From NCBI GenBank assembly GCA_965153355.1, contig OZ231126.1:18476001-18540000 (forward strand): a stretch of 64,000 bases of DNA, in the 5' to 3' direction. Made by a program: the position numbers and the translations under genes. Below, in pieces: positions 54,683 to 64,000 of the stretch. This DNA comes from Flaccisagitta enflata (Eukaryota > Chaetognatha > Sagittoidea > Aphragmophora). Position 1 is the first letter of the stretch. Every line of letters starts with the position of its first letter. The notes under the pieces were generated by a model. That model did no database searches. It saw only the letters and a list, made by a program, of their open reading frames with translations, and was not told the DNA's origin.

Positions 54683-55876
54683 CAAGGCCCGATACACGGC
54701 AATCCAGTCGTGGATGGTTGGGCAGGAGGGTAATTTCAGGAGAAACCAACCAAATCATAAAACCCTCAAATCATAGATTTTGCTTATTTTTGGTATACAG
54801 GTGCACCCTGGGAAGTTATTAACAGATCCTGAATCTTTTTGTTTTACGACCAATATTTTAGATTTTACGGCCGTTTGAAATTTTGGAAATTTTAGGAAAT
54901 TTTGGGAATTTCGCAATGTTTGAAAGGTCATAACTCCAATAGTATTTTTAGAAAAGAGGTGATCTTGGTATCAATCTACTAGGTTTAACCCAGAGAATCT
55001 AATGGAGCAAAACATTTTTTTTGAAAAAAGTTGATATGATAGTTTTTTTGCCTATGCGGGGCCATTTTGGGTACCCCTAGGTACCTAGTACGATGAAATT
55101 TGGTAAAAAAATATTTGGAAAAAATTCTTTAATGTTTTTTGATTCATATCCAAAAGAAAAAAAAATGGCCCTTTTTCTCAAAGATACTGAAATAATGGGT
55201 CAAAGTTGACTCCTTTGAATCTTGGCTCCTGATTGGCTGTTTAAACCAATCGCTGACCAATCAGGAGCCAGGATCCAAAGGACTCAACTTTGACCCCTTA
55301 TTTCAGTATCTTTGAGAAAAAGGGCCATTTTTTTTTCTTTTGGATATGAATCAAAAAACATTAAAGAATTTTTTCCAAATATTTTTTACCAAATTTCATC
55401 GTACTAGGTACCTAGGGGTACCCAAAATGGCCCCGCATAGGCAAAAAAACTATCATATCAACTTTTTTCAAAAAAATTTTTTGCTCCATTAGATTCTCTG
55501 GGTTAAACCTAGTAGATTGATACCAAGATCACCTCTTTCCTAAAAATACTATTGAAGTTATGACCTTCCAAACATTGCAAAATTCCTAAAATTTCCTAAA
55601 ATTTCCAAAATTTCAAACTGCCGTAAAATCTAAAATATTGGTCGTAGAACGAAAAGATTCAGGATCTGTAAATAATTTCACAGGGCGTACCTGTACACCA
55701 AAAATAAGCAAAATCTATGATTTGAGGGTTTTATGATTTGGTTGGTTTCTCCTGAAATCACCCAGGAGCAGTAAAGCGATAACCGCTCGGAATTCAAAAA
55801 TGTGACGGACGGACACACCGGCATAACAAACTGCCGACCGACACGGCAAGGTGTTGAGTCGCGTGTCCGCGATTAA
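54683..55876 (+). mobile_element. HTR copy, GTCGCGGAC subfamily, split by a 1.04 kb foldback
   Basis: The 5' part AACAAGGCCCGATACACGGC then CAGTCGTGGATGGTTGGGCA (to 54,727) and the 3' part GGAGCAGTAAAGCGATAACC, GACGGACGGACACACCGGCA then GTCGCGTGTCCGCGATTAAA (from 55,764) join into one normal copy when the insert is removed. Confidence 0.85.
54728..55763. mobile_element. Near-perfect palindromic element, 4 bp target duplication
   Basis: GGGTAATTTCAGGAGAAACC at one end and GGTTTCTCCTGAAATCACCC at the other. The two ~500 bp halves match almost completely around a centre near 55,245 (CTGATTGGCTGTTTAAACCA then ATCGC). AGGA is present on both sides (54,724-54,727; 55,764-55,767), and other HTR copies have GGGCAGGAGCAG uninterrupted at this place, which confirms the boundaries. 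Confidence 0.9.
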
Positions 55877-56033
55877 AAAGAATGAAAGAAAGAAAGGAAG
55901 AAAGAAAGAAAGAAAGAAAGAAGGAAAGAATGAAAGAGAGATAGAAAGGAACAGGTCGCTCTTGCGTCATATGGACAGCGGTATCGTCGCCCCATTGTTA
56001 TTCATCATCGTCAGGGAAGAATGAGGTTAATGG

Positions 56034-56602
56034 GGCAGCGGCCCTGGAGGGGCCAATGACCACATAGGGGTGATGACCACATAGGGCAATGAGAAAATTT
56101 ACATAAACGAGGATTGAACTTGGCAAGTAGTACCCTTCACAGGAAATATGCTGATTTGTCATGTTTGATTTCAGGCCTGAGAAGGCTGATTCGATGTCTA
56201 GAAAAGCTAATTTGAGGCCTAAGGGGGCTTATTTCTGGCCTGAGAGGGCTGATTTCAAGCCTGAGAAGGCTTATTTGAGGTCTAGAGAAGCTGATCGAGG
56301 CCTGAGAGAGCTGATTTCAAGCCAAAGAGGGTTGATTTCAGGCCTGAGAAGGCCAATTTGAATTCTAGAAGAGCTGATTTGAGGCCTAAGAGGGCTGCTT
56401 TCAGACCTGAGAAGGCCAACTTAAGGTCCAGAAGAGCTGATTTGGGGCCTGAGAGGGCTGATTTTTGATCTGAGAGGTGTGATTTTAGGCCTGAGAAGGC
56501 TGTTTTGAGGTGCGGGAGGGCTCAAGGAGGGGGACGGAAAAGACGGAGAAACGGAATTGTCCTATGTGGAATCATAGGTCATCGGCCCTGGGAGAAGGAA
56601 AG
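56034..56602. repeat. Family-B element with 21 bp (7-codon) minisatellite
   Basis: GGGCAGCGGCCCTGGAGGGG then CCAATGACC opens it. About 16 units of the type GATTTCAGGCCTGAGAGGGC (21 bp) run from ~56,170 to ~56,515, giving a repeating FRPEKAD-like heptad. AATCATAGGTCATCGGCCCT closes it. Confidence 0.78.
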
Positions 56603-56754
56603 GAACAAGGCCGGATACACGGCCACCAGTTGCGGGTGGGCAGGGGCGGAAATGCACGTTTTCACATTTTTCAACTCATGCTCACGGACCAACGGACCAA
56701 CAGACCAACGGACAGACAAAGGCTCTTATAGAGTTCTGTGTCCGCAACTAAAAA
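56603..56754 (+). mobile_element. HTR copy, GTTGCG subfamily
   Basis: GAACAAGGCCGGATACACGG, CCAGTTGCGGGTGGGCAGGG, GGACCAACGGACCAACAGAC, and TAGAGTTCTGTGTCCGCAAC followed by TAAAAAG. Confidence 0.88.
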
Positions 56755-56887
56755 GACAGAAAGAAATAAATAAATAAATAAATAAAGAAAGAAAGAAAGA
56801 AAGAAAGAAATAAAAAGGAAAAGAAACAAAGAATGAAATAAGATAAATAAGATGAGTAAATGCAAGAAAGAAGAAAAGGAAAAAGAC

Positions 56888-56922
<35 letters not shown>

Positions 56923-57011
56923 AGAGAAGAAAGAAAGAAAGAAAGAAAGAAGAGAAAAAAAAAAGAAAGAAAGGAAGAGAAAAAAAAGAAAGAAAGAAAG
57001 AAAGAGAGAAA

Positions 57012-57051
<40 letters not shown>

Positions 57052-57135
57052 AAAAAGAAAGAAAGAAGAAAGAAATAGAGAAAGAACAAAATAAAAGAAG
57101 AAAAAGAAACAAATAATGAAAAAAGATAGATAAGA
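56755..57135. repeat. (GAAA)n purine array downstream of HTR
   Basis: GAAA, TAAA and GAAAAA units grow directly out of the HTR A-tail. The Phe/Leu/Ser ORFs on the minus strand are artefacts. A (CA)n tract follows at ~57,197-57,282. Confidence 0.95.
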
Positions 57136-57931
57136 TAAATAAATGTATGTAGAGAGACTAACAAGTTATCCACGCAGGGTTACAATATCTGGACAGTCAC
57201 ACACTCACACACAGACACTCGCTCACACACTCACACACACAAACGCATATACACACACACACTCCCACACGCGCACACACAGATGTCTTTCATGCTTTTA
57301 TAAGACTCGTGATTTATGGAAATTCAAACAGATGGATGGACTGAGGGAAGGACGTTTGGACAGACGCATGGACAAATGCATGGACAGATGGGAAAATGGA
57401 CAGACAAGCAGACTAAACTTCTTGTATAGTCGATGTCAGCGAATTAAGATGAGATGTGCTGCGATGTTTCAAGTGGACATTCAGAAAAGATTGGAAGGAA
57501 AAGGGATTTTTTTCATTTTTTTCATCTTTGGAGAAAAACATCTGTAACTTTTGTTAGAGGTACAAATTCGTATCAATTTTTTCGTTTAATCACTTGTAAT
57601 AGCATATATAACAACTAGAAAAAAACAAATTTTGGTCAAAAAGCTGTTGAATTTTGACCCCCCATGAATGGCAAGCGTTTCACAAGCTTGCTTGCTGTCC
57701 TAAAGCCAGTGCTACAAAATTTTGCATGAATAAACCGTAGGTTACATGCTTTCAGATAGTATAAATCAGAATTCTTCATTATACATACTTTAAGCACAGT
57801 AAAGGTTCTGCTGGTTGCAGTTGTATTTGATGACAGGGTATCACTTGACTAACAACCCTTCAGCCCCACTTACAATTGCTTTTATACATTCGCAAACAGC
57901 GCAGAGGCTGCTTAAGGCACATACATGTTAA

Positions 57932-58041
57932 CTAAATAGCTGCAGCCTTTGAGTGAGCATCCGATTCGCCAGGTGCCATCATATTGAAAATTCTACTTTC
58001 AATCGCTCTGTGTCTGAACTTGCTGGCGTAATGCAACTCAT
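57932..58041 (-). CDS. ncoa5: ncoa5-like candidate terminal exon
   Basis: After CCTTATTTCGCAG, phase 1: ELHYASKFRHRAIESRIFNM, MAPGESDAHSKAAAI, stop. The acceptor abuts an HTR fragment (58,042-58,140). Composition is plausible, but similarity to the family's C-terminus is weak. Confidence 0.45.
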
Positions 58042-61000
58042 CTGCGAAATAAGGCCGGGGAAACTTGGCTACCTTAGTCGCGTAAGGGAGGACAGGAGCA
58101 AATAGAAATGTCAATAAGGCAACTGTGCAGAGGCCTTGAGCAGTGCTTTAAACGCCCTAAGTTATTCGTCACAAACGCAAAAGTAGACAGACAAAATAGC
58201 CAATACAGATAGAATAGCTAGCTTTCGGTTCCTTCTAAGGCAAAATATTGATACACCAATCAACCTTAGCTGCATGAGATTAAGAAAAAGCTTAAGCAAA
58301 TAGTGTTCTCCCAAGGATTGATTCGGGATTTGCTGCAGAGTGAAAGCCTCAACATGCGAGTAATTCAAAGTTTGTATCAAGAGGCGAAAGAGTGAAGAAA
58401 AGCTTGGAGACTGACAGTTTACCTCAGTCGAAACGAATGCATGACATTGACGGTCGACGGATCAACCGTAAATCTTTTTCTATGCAATATATACATGAAC
58501 AGGGCAACATGTGGTCAGCGATACCCGTTGCCCTGCTTTGCATGATTATGAATTGGACTGAGAGAGAGCAGGGCAGCGGCCCTAAAGGGGAAGAAGTCCT
58601 GTAGAACACAGGGGGACTTATGTTTGTCCGTCCATCTATCTCTCCGCGCTCCAGGCCCTCTCAGGTCTGAAAACTGCCCTTTAAGGCCTGAAATCTACCC
58701 TCTTTGGCCTTGAATCTGAAAGGGCAGATTTCAGACTTGAGAGGGCAGATTCAAGGCCTGAGAGGATAGATTTCAGGCCTGAGAGGGTAGATTTCAGGTC
58801 TGTAAGGGGAGATTTCAGGCCTGAGAGGGCAGATTTCAGGCCTAAGAGGGCCGGGGGGTACAAATGGACGAACAGACGGACGAACAAAAGTCCCCCTGTG
58901 TTCTACAGGACTTTGTCCCCTTTGGGGCCGCTGCCCAAAAAAATTTTTTGGCGGATTTCCGTCGCTAGTGGGTCTTTCACAACAAACAAACATCGAATCA
59001 GTGATATTTCTGCATCGGTTAGCTGTCGCACAGGCACGTTGGCAAAAGGCATGAAGGGCAATGCAACGATAAGAAACAAAAAGACCTACCATGAGATGGT
59101 TCAGGAGGAAGCCCCTTGGAAGTTGTAAGACGACTTTTTCTATCCCGAATGTGGTCTTGAATGCGGTCGAGTTCTTCGACGGATAAGTACCTTCCATCTG
59201 CCAGGTAACCCAACAGATGCGGTAACGGGGTGCGCATCGCTTCCTCCTTGCGCAGTCGCTCTGCTTTTTCTGTTGAGAACGGGAATGGTCATCTCTAGTC
59301 ATGTTATACAAGGTGGGGCGGGGATGTGCAGAGGGGGGGAACAGCCCCCACAACTGGGGGGACACGCCCACACCGGGGCCAGATAAACAAAAACAAGGCC
59401 GGATACACGGCTACCGAAGTCGCGTGTGGGTGGGCAGGGGCCATATTTGAGGTCACCAGATCATTTGGGCAGGAGCAGTGAGGTCAAAGAAATAAAATCA
59501 TAAAAAAAAATAAAGTGTGACGGACCAACTGACAAAGCGGGTTGTAGAGTCGCGTGCACGCGACTAAAAATGCTGATTAGAAAAAGAATGTAATTTATTT
59601 ATTCACATAGAAAGGGGCAATTCATTTTCTTTTTTTTTAATTTCAAGTTTTTGCCTCAGACTTAATCTATGAAGCTTTTTCAATTTCATAAAAAAAAAAG
59701 TTTCCTTTTCTTAAAGCAGGGGTGTATATAATTGAGCGGCTTTTGATTTTATTCCCCCCCCCCTGCCTTTGACTTTCTTCCTCGCGATGCGTCGCCTCGC
59801 GATATAAAATCTATGATTTTCTTCCCCTCAAAGCAATAAAACAGTATATTATAGGTTTAAATAGTGTTAAAATGTGTTGTAATAATCAGATTCTACCATT
59901 TGGAACTGCCAAAAGTGTTAAAACTTAGAAAATCTTTTTTTTTCTTCTTTTTTTAACTTTTGATTTTTTTCCCCATCTCCAAACCCTTTGATTTTATTCC
60001 CCCCCCTTGGGAGGCCCCCCGGGGGGGGGGGGGGAAATGCTCAACTTTATACACGCCTGTCTTAAAAGGAGGTACATGATAATACAGTTAAACCCCGCTC
60101 TAATGGACTTCAGGGGACCAACAAGTTTTATCTGTTAAATGCGGAATTTTGTTACACCTAATACAAGAAATAAAAGAAAACTGGTTAAAGAGACTAAGAA
60201 TAAGTGTCTGATATAAGTGGAATTCCGTTAAAAGCGGATCCGTTGGAGCGGGGTTCAACTGTAGTATGTTTTCTTAAAGACTAGAGTGTGATTAGAGGCC
60301 CAGTCACGAGGGCACAGCAGAGGGCCTGCAGCCTGGTAATGGGGCTTAGTGAGAGGGGCCTGACATAAGGCATGGCAAACAGGGCCCAATGACAAGGGAG
60401 GCCCAGTGACTGGAGTTGAACAGGGGCCCAGAATATCTTTGGACGTCCCTAAAATAATGTGAACATTTACTGAACAACCAATAGCTCCTTTAAAGGTGCG
60501 GCTTCCTGCTCGCATATATATTCGCATTCATACATAGCTGGGCAATAGATACAACTGAAAATTAATTGCCCTCAGGCAAAGCTGGATCAACATAGTGATG
60601 GGCCCAAGATTTAAGTCATTTTGTTTGTTTTTTGGCAATCATTAATCAATTAAAAATATTTTTTTAATTTCTTTGAAGTGTCTTTTTATGCTTTTGTTTT
60701 GTTTTTTTTTTTAATTCCTTTTTTCTAGTTTTTTTTTTCTTATTTTCACATGTAGATACTGCAAGCGCGAGGCCCCACTGAGGCGCGGGGCCCTATGCTT
60801 AAGCGTTCAAAGCATATATGTTGATCCGGCTCAGCGCCTCGGGACTAATAATTCCAAGATGTTTAATTCGATAAAAATCGATAACGGAACGGTCGTACCT
60901 TTCAAAATGGAAATGTAGGTATCGAAACTTTTCCCCACGAAAGCAATCGCGTCTTCCATAGGCATGTTCCTATGTTCTGTTAATATTGCGGTAAAAGAAA

Positions 61001-63265
61001 ACACGACATCGTTATTTTTTGATGAAAGAAGGTCCAAACAAAAAACCTTTTTATCATCGGCGAAGAAAATGGTTTCGTTTCGAGGAAATATCAAAATTTT
61101 ACTGGGACGAAGTATTACCACGAGAAGTTGTTTGAAAATGAAAACTTATTGGTTTTAATTGCTTTTTACTCTTCAAGACCACGGGAAAATTACTTGGTTC
61201 ATTTTATTTAAAAGATAAATATCCCTTCGAAAAAACATTTCGCAGTTTTCGTGGCGAAAATGGAAAAGAAAGCTGTTAACTGGCGAGAAAAGAAAATTTT
61301 TTCGCATTTTTTTCATGGCGAAAATTGATTAGAAAATGCTTAACATGGCGAGAAAAATGGGGAAACCGATGAAAACCATGCCCAGCAAACAACTTCTTTC
61401 AAAATGGAGATTTACAAAAGGAAGAGAAATATTATCGATGTTCCGTTTAAAAGGGCGCGCAGAAAATAAGAATTCTTTCCAACGGACGCATGAGGTCATG
61501 AAAATGTGTTTTATTATTTTTCCTTTGGGTATCGCATGATGAAAACATCAGACAAAATATGAAAAATTCCATACAATGTAGAAAACAAAATTTCGGTGCG
61601 ATTTTATGTTTATCAAACTTTTCACAACTGAATTTTAGAGTTTGTTGAAGTCGCCCGACATTACCTTGGGGCGTCCCTTGTAAAATGTTTAAAGTCAAGG
61701 ATCTATGAACTTCATGCTGCTGCGAGACAGTTATCGCATACATGGTGCCGCGACGCCCGATGTCTTCGATGGCCTAAAGGCAAAGCAATGGTGGAATACG
61801 TTAAGTGCCAAATTTCAATGTTTCTGAAACACGATCAGGCCAAAAACTAAGTGTTATTAAATGCTCACGATATTTTTCGGCGCGTTAAACTTCATTTTTT
61901 CTTTTCGATTATTTTTACTTCCATTTCTAGTCGCGGACACGTGACTACACTTTACTGTGTCGGTCGGTCCGTCCATCCTGAAAAATAGTTTTTCTTGGTG
62001 TTATAGGCCATTGCAAGCTAAGTGTGAATTTCTGTTGTTCTGTAGATCTGCCCCTGCCCACCCGTCCGCGACATATGGCCCGTTTAGGGCTGATTTTTTT
62101 TTCAAGTCGTTTACCGTTGTCTACACATTTTTATTTAAGTAAACTAGCTTTCACTAACCGGAATCAGATTCTTTTCATCCGTGAGAAAAACCATATCGGT
62201 GAGAATTCCAAATTCTTTGATACGAGTTTCGATCATTTCCGCGTAGTCTCGTTGTGACTTGTGGATGACGACGAGATACGCGTCCGTGGGTCGATCTTTC
62301 ACTGGATCTTTTGCCGGTGGCGGCGGAGGACCAGGGTCCCTCGTCTCCCTCGGTTCGCTGGTTAAGGAAGGTTAGAACAATTATCATTACCGTAAACTAA
62401 CGCATATAAGAAAGGCATATCAAGATGAAAGCATATCATGAAAGCATATCAAGATGAGTCCATTACAAAATCACTTCCCCCCCCCCCCCTTTCCCTCCAA
62501 AGAAAGCGAAGACATACATGCACAGTTATAAACCTTACAATACAATTTTAGACGTACTTACCGTCTGTAATCTTCCTCGGGTCTTCTGTAGTCTTCTCGA
62601 CGGTGATGGTCATCCGGGGGTGGTCGTCTGTAATCGGGATAACCCTCCTCACGTCGGGGAGGATAGTCGCGTTCTCTGAAAATGATTTCAGGAGGCGGTC
62701 GACATGTTGTTAGACAATCGATATGGGAAAGCCAACCAATTTCAAACAGCGATTATCGAGAGTTCAAAGGGGATTTAACGCTTAACGAATTTATTACCTA
62801 GTTGGGTATGGATCACCACGGCGGTAAGGATCATCCCTGCGATCATAACCCGAGGGCGAGCGAGATCTCTCCGGGTAATAACGCTCTCCTGGAGGATAAT
62901 CTCGACCACTGCGTCCACTTCTGCAGTGAAAAGAGGGAGAGCGTGGCATATAACTTAAAAGAGTCGAGAAAAAACCGCATGATCGTGGAGCTTTGAGAGA
63001 TTTTTTAAGATTAATGAACATGATGAATTGATTATTACTGCCAGTAAACTAAACCCTTACGGCGGTGGTGGTCGATAATCTTCTCTGCTTCTCGTCAAAT
63101 TGTAGGGTCTTTTGAGGGGTGGGTTTCCCTGGCGCCCCTCTTTCGCCATTTTGACGTCGATCTTCAAGCCGTGGTACATGGATCCACCCTCTTCCTGTAT
63201 CGCCATACGAGCCTCCTCAACGCGTTCGTACTGAATGAATCCAAATCCTTTGTGCACCGAACACC
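57932..63265 (-). CDS. ncoa5: NCOA5-like nuclear receptor coactivator (5'-truncated by window)
   Basis: Eight minus-strand exons (63,265-63,061; 62,920-62,798; 62,675-62,562; 62,357-62,159; 61,773-61,665; 60,976-60,899; 59,269-59,090; 58,041-57,932) have GT-AG borders and agree in phase throughout, giving 371 complete codons. Order of parts: end of an RRM with RNP1 KGFGFIQY; an Arg/Tyr/Pro/Asp-rich linker; an anticodon-binding-like domain (AYLVVIHKSQRDYAEMIETR ... SQQHEVHRSLTLNILQGTPQ then EHRNMPMEDAIAFV); and an LxxLL box (LPHLL) in LPHLLGYLADGRYLSVEEL. This domain order, and the HRNMP segment, are those of NCOA5 (CIA), which binds nuclear receptors through LxxLL. The last exon (ending HSKAAAI, stop) fits in phase but is less certain. 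The first RRM half lies beyond the window or upstream of 63,265. Confidence 0.85.
58565..58945. repeat. Family-B element with 21 bp minisatellite, ncoa5-like intron
   Basis: GGGCAGCGGCCCTAAAGGGG then AAGAAGTCCTGTAGAACACA at 58,570-58,611 and its mirror image at 58,890-58,940 (CTACAGGACTTTGTCCCCTT then TGGGGCCGCTGCCC) form terminal inverted repeats. About eight 21 bp units (AGATTTCAGGCCTGAGAGGG-like) lie between. The clearest complete copy of this family. Confidence 0.8.
59090..59269 (-). CDS. ncoa5: ncoa5-like exon: LxxLL nuclear-receptor box
   Basis: After CCGTTCTCAACAG: EKAERLRKEEAMRTPLPHLL, GYLADGRYLSVEELDRIQDH, IRDRKSRLTTSKGLPPEPSH. LPHLL is an LxxLL motif at the place where the vertebrate protein has LINLLADNRYLT (from memory). 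Phase 1 in and out. Confidence 0.9.
59391..59570 (+). mobile_element. HTR copy, GTCGCGTGC subfamily, ncoa5-like intron
   Basis: AACAAGGCCGGATACACGGC, GAAGTCGCGTGTGGGTGGGC, TGTGACGGACCAACTGACAA and the perfect hairpin AGTCGCGTGCACGCGACT plus A5. Confidence 0.9.
59717..60059. mobile_element. hAT-type MITE, 8 bp target duplication
   Basis: CAGGGGTGTATATAATTGAG and CTCAACTTTATACACGCCTG are inverted ends. TCTTAAAG / TCTTAAAA flank it (one mismatch). The interior is C- and G-homopolymer rich with TTTGATTTTATTCCCCCCCC repeated twice. Confidence 0.8.
60085..60261. mobile_element. pogo/Tigger-like MITE, TA target duplication
   Basis: CAGTTAAACCCCGCTCTAAT and GGAGCGGGGTTCAACTG are inverted ends, flanked by TA on both sides. 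The interior has a second complementary pair (GGGACCAACAAG / AAAGCGGATCCGTTGG). Confidence 0.85.
60581..60834. mobile_element. Short element with GGATCAA inverted ends
   Basis: AGCTGGATCAACATAGTGAT at the left and TATGTTGATCCGGCTCAG at the right, with GCGCGGGGCCCTATGCTTAA inside. Related to 43,958-45,665. It ends ~65 bp from an ncoa5-like donor. Confidence 0.6.
60899..60976 (-). CDS. ncoa5: ncoa5-like exon: anticodon-binding-like domain, end
   Basis: After GCAATATTAACAG: EHRNMPMEDAIAFVGKSFDT, YISILK. Directly continues GTPQ of the preceding exon. Exit phase 1 at GTACGA. Confidence 0.93.
61665..61773 (-). CDS. ncoa5: ncoa5-like exon: anticodon-binding-like domain, middle
   Basis: After TGCTTTGCCTTTAG: AIEDIGRRGTMYAITVSQQH, EVHRSLTLNILQGTPQ. 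Matches the conserved (F/Y)AI.(V/T).QQH..HRS..(V/L)NI..GTPQ block. Exit phase 1. Confidence 0.93.
61926..62088 (-). mobile_element. HTR copy, GTCGCGGAC subfamily, ncoa5-like intron
   Basis: CTAGTCGCGGACACGTGACT, GTGTCGGTCGGTCCGTCC, TGCCCCTGCCCACCCGTCCG then CGACATATGGCCCG. It ends ~70 bp downstream of the 62,159 donor. Confidence 0.75.
62159..62357 (-). CDS. ncoa5: ncoa5-like exon: start of anticodon-binding-like domain
   Basis: After CCTTCCTTAACCAG: EPRETRDPGPPPPPAKDPVK, then DRPTDAYLVVIHKSQRDYAE and MIETRIKEFGILTDMVFLTD, EKNLIP. This is beta-1/helix-1/beta-2 of the domain. Exit phase 0. Confidence 0.9.
62562..62675 (-). CDS. ncoa5: ncoa5-like exon: Arg/Tyr-rich linker 2
   Basis: After AATCATTTTCAG: ERDYPPRREEGYPDYRRPPP, DDHHRREDYRRPEEDYR. 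Donor GTAAGT; phase 2 in and out. Confidence 0.85.
62798..62920 (-). CDS. ncoa5: ncoa5-like exon: Arg/Tyr-rich linker 1
   Basis: After CTTTTCACTGCAG: SGRSGRDYPPGERYYPERSR, SPSGYDRRDDPYRRGDPYPT. Low-complexity R/D/Y/P linker containing SRSPS. Phase 2 in and out. Confidence 0.85.
63061..63265 (-). CDS. ncoa5: ncoa5-like exon: RRM C-terminal half
   Basis: After TCTTACCAACAG: CSVHKGFGFIQYERVEEARM, AIQEEGGSMYHGLKIDVKMA and KEGRQGNPPLKRPYNLTRSR. It covers RNP1 (beta-3), helix 2 and beta-4 of an RRM. Entry phase 1, exit phase 2 at GTAAGG. Confidence 0.9.
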
Positions 63266-63473
63266 CTGTTGGTAAGACGATACTACTTTAACTTCTCTGT
63301 ATATCGAGCCAGGTAAGGTCAATTACAAAATATTTTTGCGATGAGTGAACAAAATAAAGTAAGGGTTTTCACACTTAGCACTACAGACTTGATTCAGATA
63401 TGAAATGCAGATGTGAAAACTCCATAGGACATGAAAAAGATCAGCAGAGCAGAGCCAACTAGCGAAATAACTA

Positions 63474-64000
63474 CAGTGGGGTTCATGGAATAACAGCCTA
63501 AACTGGAGGAAGGTGTTTAAGTGGCTCAATTTCGTTTGCCAAACTTAATATTAGAAATATAGGTTGTTCAATCGATGCTTTTGTCCTTGAGTTTCTCAGT
63601 TGCTATGGAAACCAAAATTATTTTTTGTACATTTATAATTACTAGAATATCACTATTTTGACAAATATTATCAGGGAACATTGCTCAGAATCAAATTTGC
63701 AACAACTTTCCCACAGTATGTTCTGTAAGAATATTGCCCATTTAACCGTTGCAAGGGAGCATCATTTAGCAGTTGCTAGGTGTGATGCCCCCTAGCAACG
63801 GCCAAACGAGCAATATTCTTACAGAACATACTGTGGGAAAGTTTTAGCAAATCTAATTCTGAGCAATGTTTCCCAATAGTATTTGTCAAAATATTGATAT
63901 TCTAGTAATTGTATATGTTTGAAAAAAAGATTTTTGGTTTCCATAGCAACCGAAAAACTCAGGGACAAAAGCATTGATTGAATAACTTATATTTCAAATA
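63474..64000. mobile_element. Palindromic Tc1/mariner-like MITE (second copy, cut by window end)
   Basis: TA then CAGTGGGGTTCATGGAATAA, CAGCCTAAACTGGAGGAAGG, with the centre GGGAGCATCA ... TGATGCCCCC at ~63,760-63,797. Same family as 3,915-4,521; the last ~90 bp are outside the window. Confidence 0.85.

Noticed and set aside
56726-57173. Phe/Leu/Ser-rich 'multi-pass membrane' ORFs on the minus strand
   Set aside because: Translations of (GAAA)n arrays.
58751-59371. 206-residue minus-strand ORF overlapping the LxxLL exon
   Set aside because: It is in a different frame from the NCOA5-like exon, crosses its splice sites and continues into a Family-B minisatellite.

Overview
The window is animal nuclear DNA. 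Its genes are split into short exons with GT-AG introns, it contains a goosecoid-type homeobox gene and an NCOA5-like gene, and most of the rest is transposable elements, satellites and microsatellites. No bacterial, organellar or viral gene organisation is visible. An invertebrate is likely from the repeat load and divergent homeodomain, but I cannot name the species.

Layout: 1-6.2 kb is repeats only (GA microsatellites, a palindromic Tc1/mariner-like element and a 1.6 kb element built from ~10 bp units). 6.2-12.8 kb holds scattered plus-strand exons of an unrecognised protein (gene A) between foldback elements and a hAT-type element with a perfect 8 bp target duplication. At 12.9 kb a new plus-strand gene starts with a signal peptide; three later exons (to 21.7 kb) can be chained in phase. 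A 5.3 kb foldback element (13.0-18.3 kb) sits in its first intron. 22.3-33.2 kb is an 11 kb satellite domain: a 50 bp tandem repeat, then seven ~0.7 kb higher-order units, then ~0.89 kb units in which the shared core lies on the opposite strand. 33.2-42.2 kb is again foldbacks, purine arrays and a recent 626 bp tandem duplication, with two orphan coding-like segments around a 2.9 kb foldback.

The two recognisable genes lie tail to tail. Goosecoid-like (plus, 42,493-49,715) can be built as six exons with consistent splice phases, an eh1/GEH-like repressor motif in exon 1, a K50 homeodomain split over exons 5 and 6, and a TATA-type promoter. NCOA5-like (minus, 63,265 down to 57,932, 5' end outside the window) has the end of an RRM, an Arg/Tyr-rich linker, the anticodon-binding-like domain and an LxxLL box.

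The most striking feature is one short repeat family, here called HTR (hairpin-tailed repeat), with about 30 copies in 64 kb. Each copy starts ACAAGGCC, carries GACGGACC-type tandem motifs and ends in a perfect or near-perfect hairpin followed by A's. Its subfamilies have different hairpin sequences, and the 5' subterminal motif changes with them so that it stays complementary to the hairpin arm. A second family carries 21 bp (7-codon) minisatellites inside fixed GGCAGCGGCCC ends.
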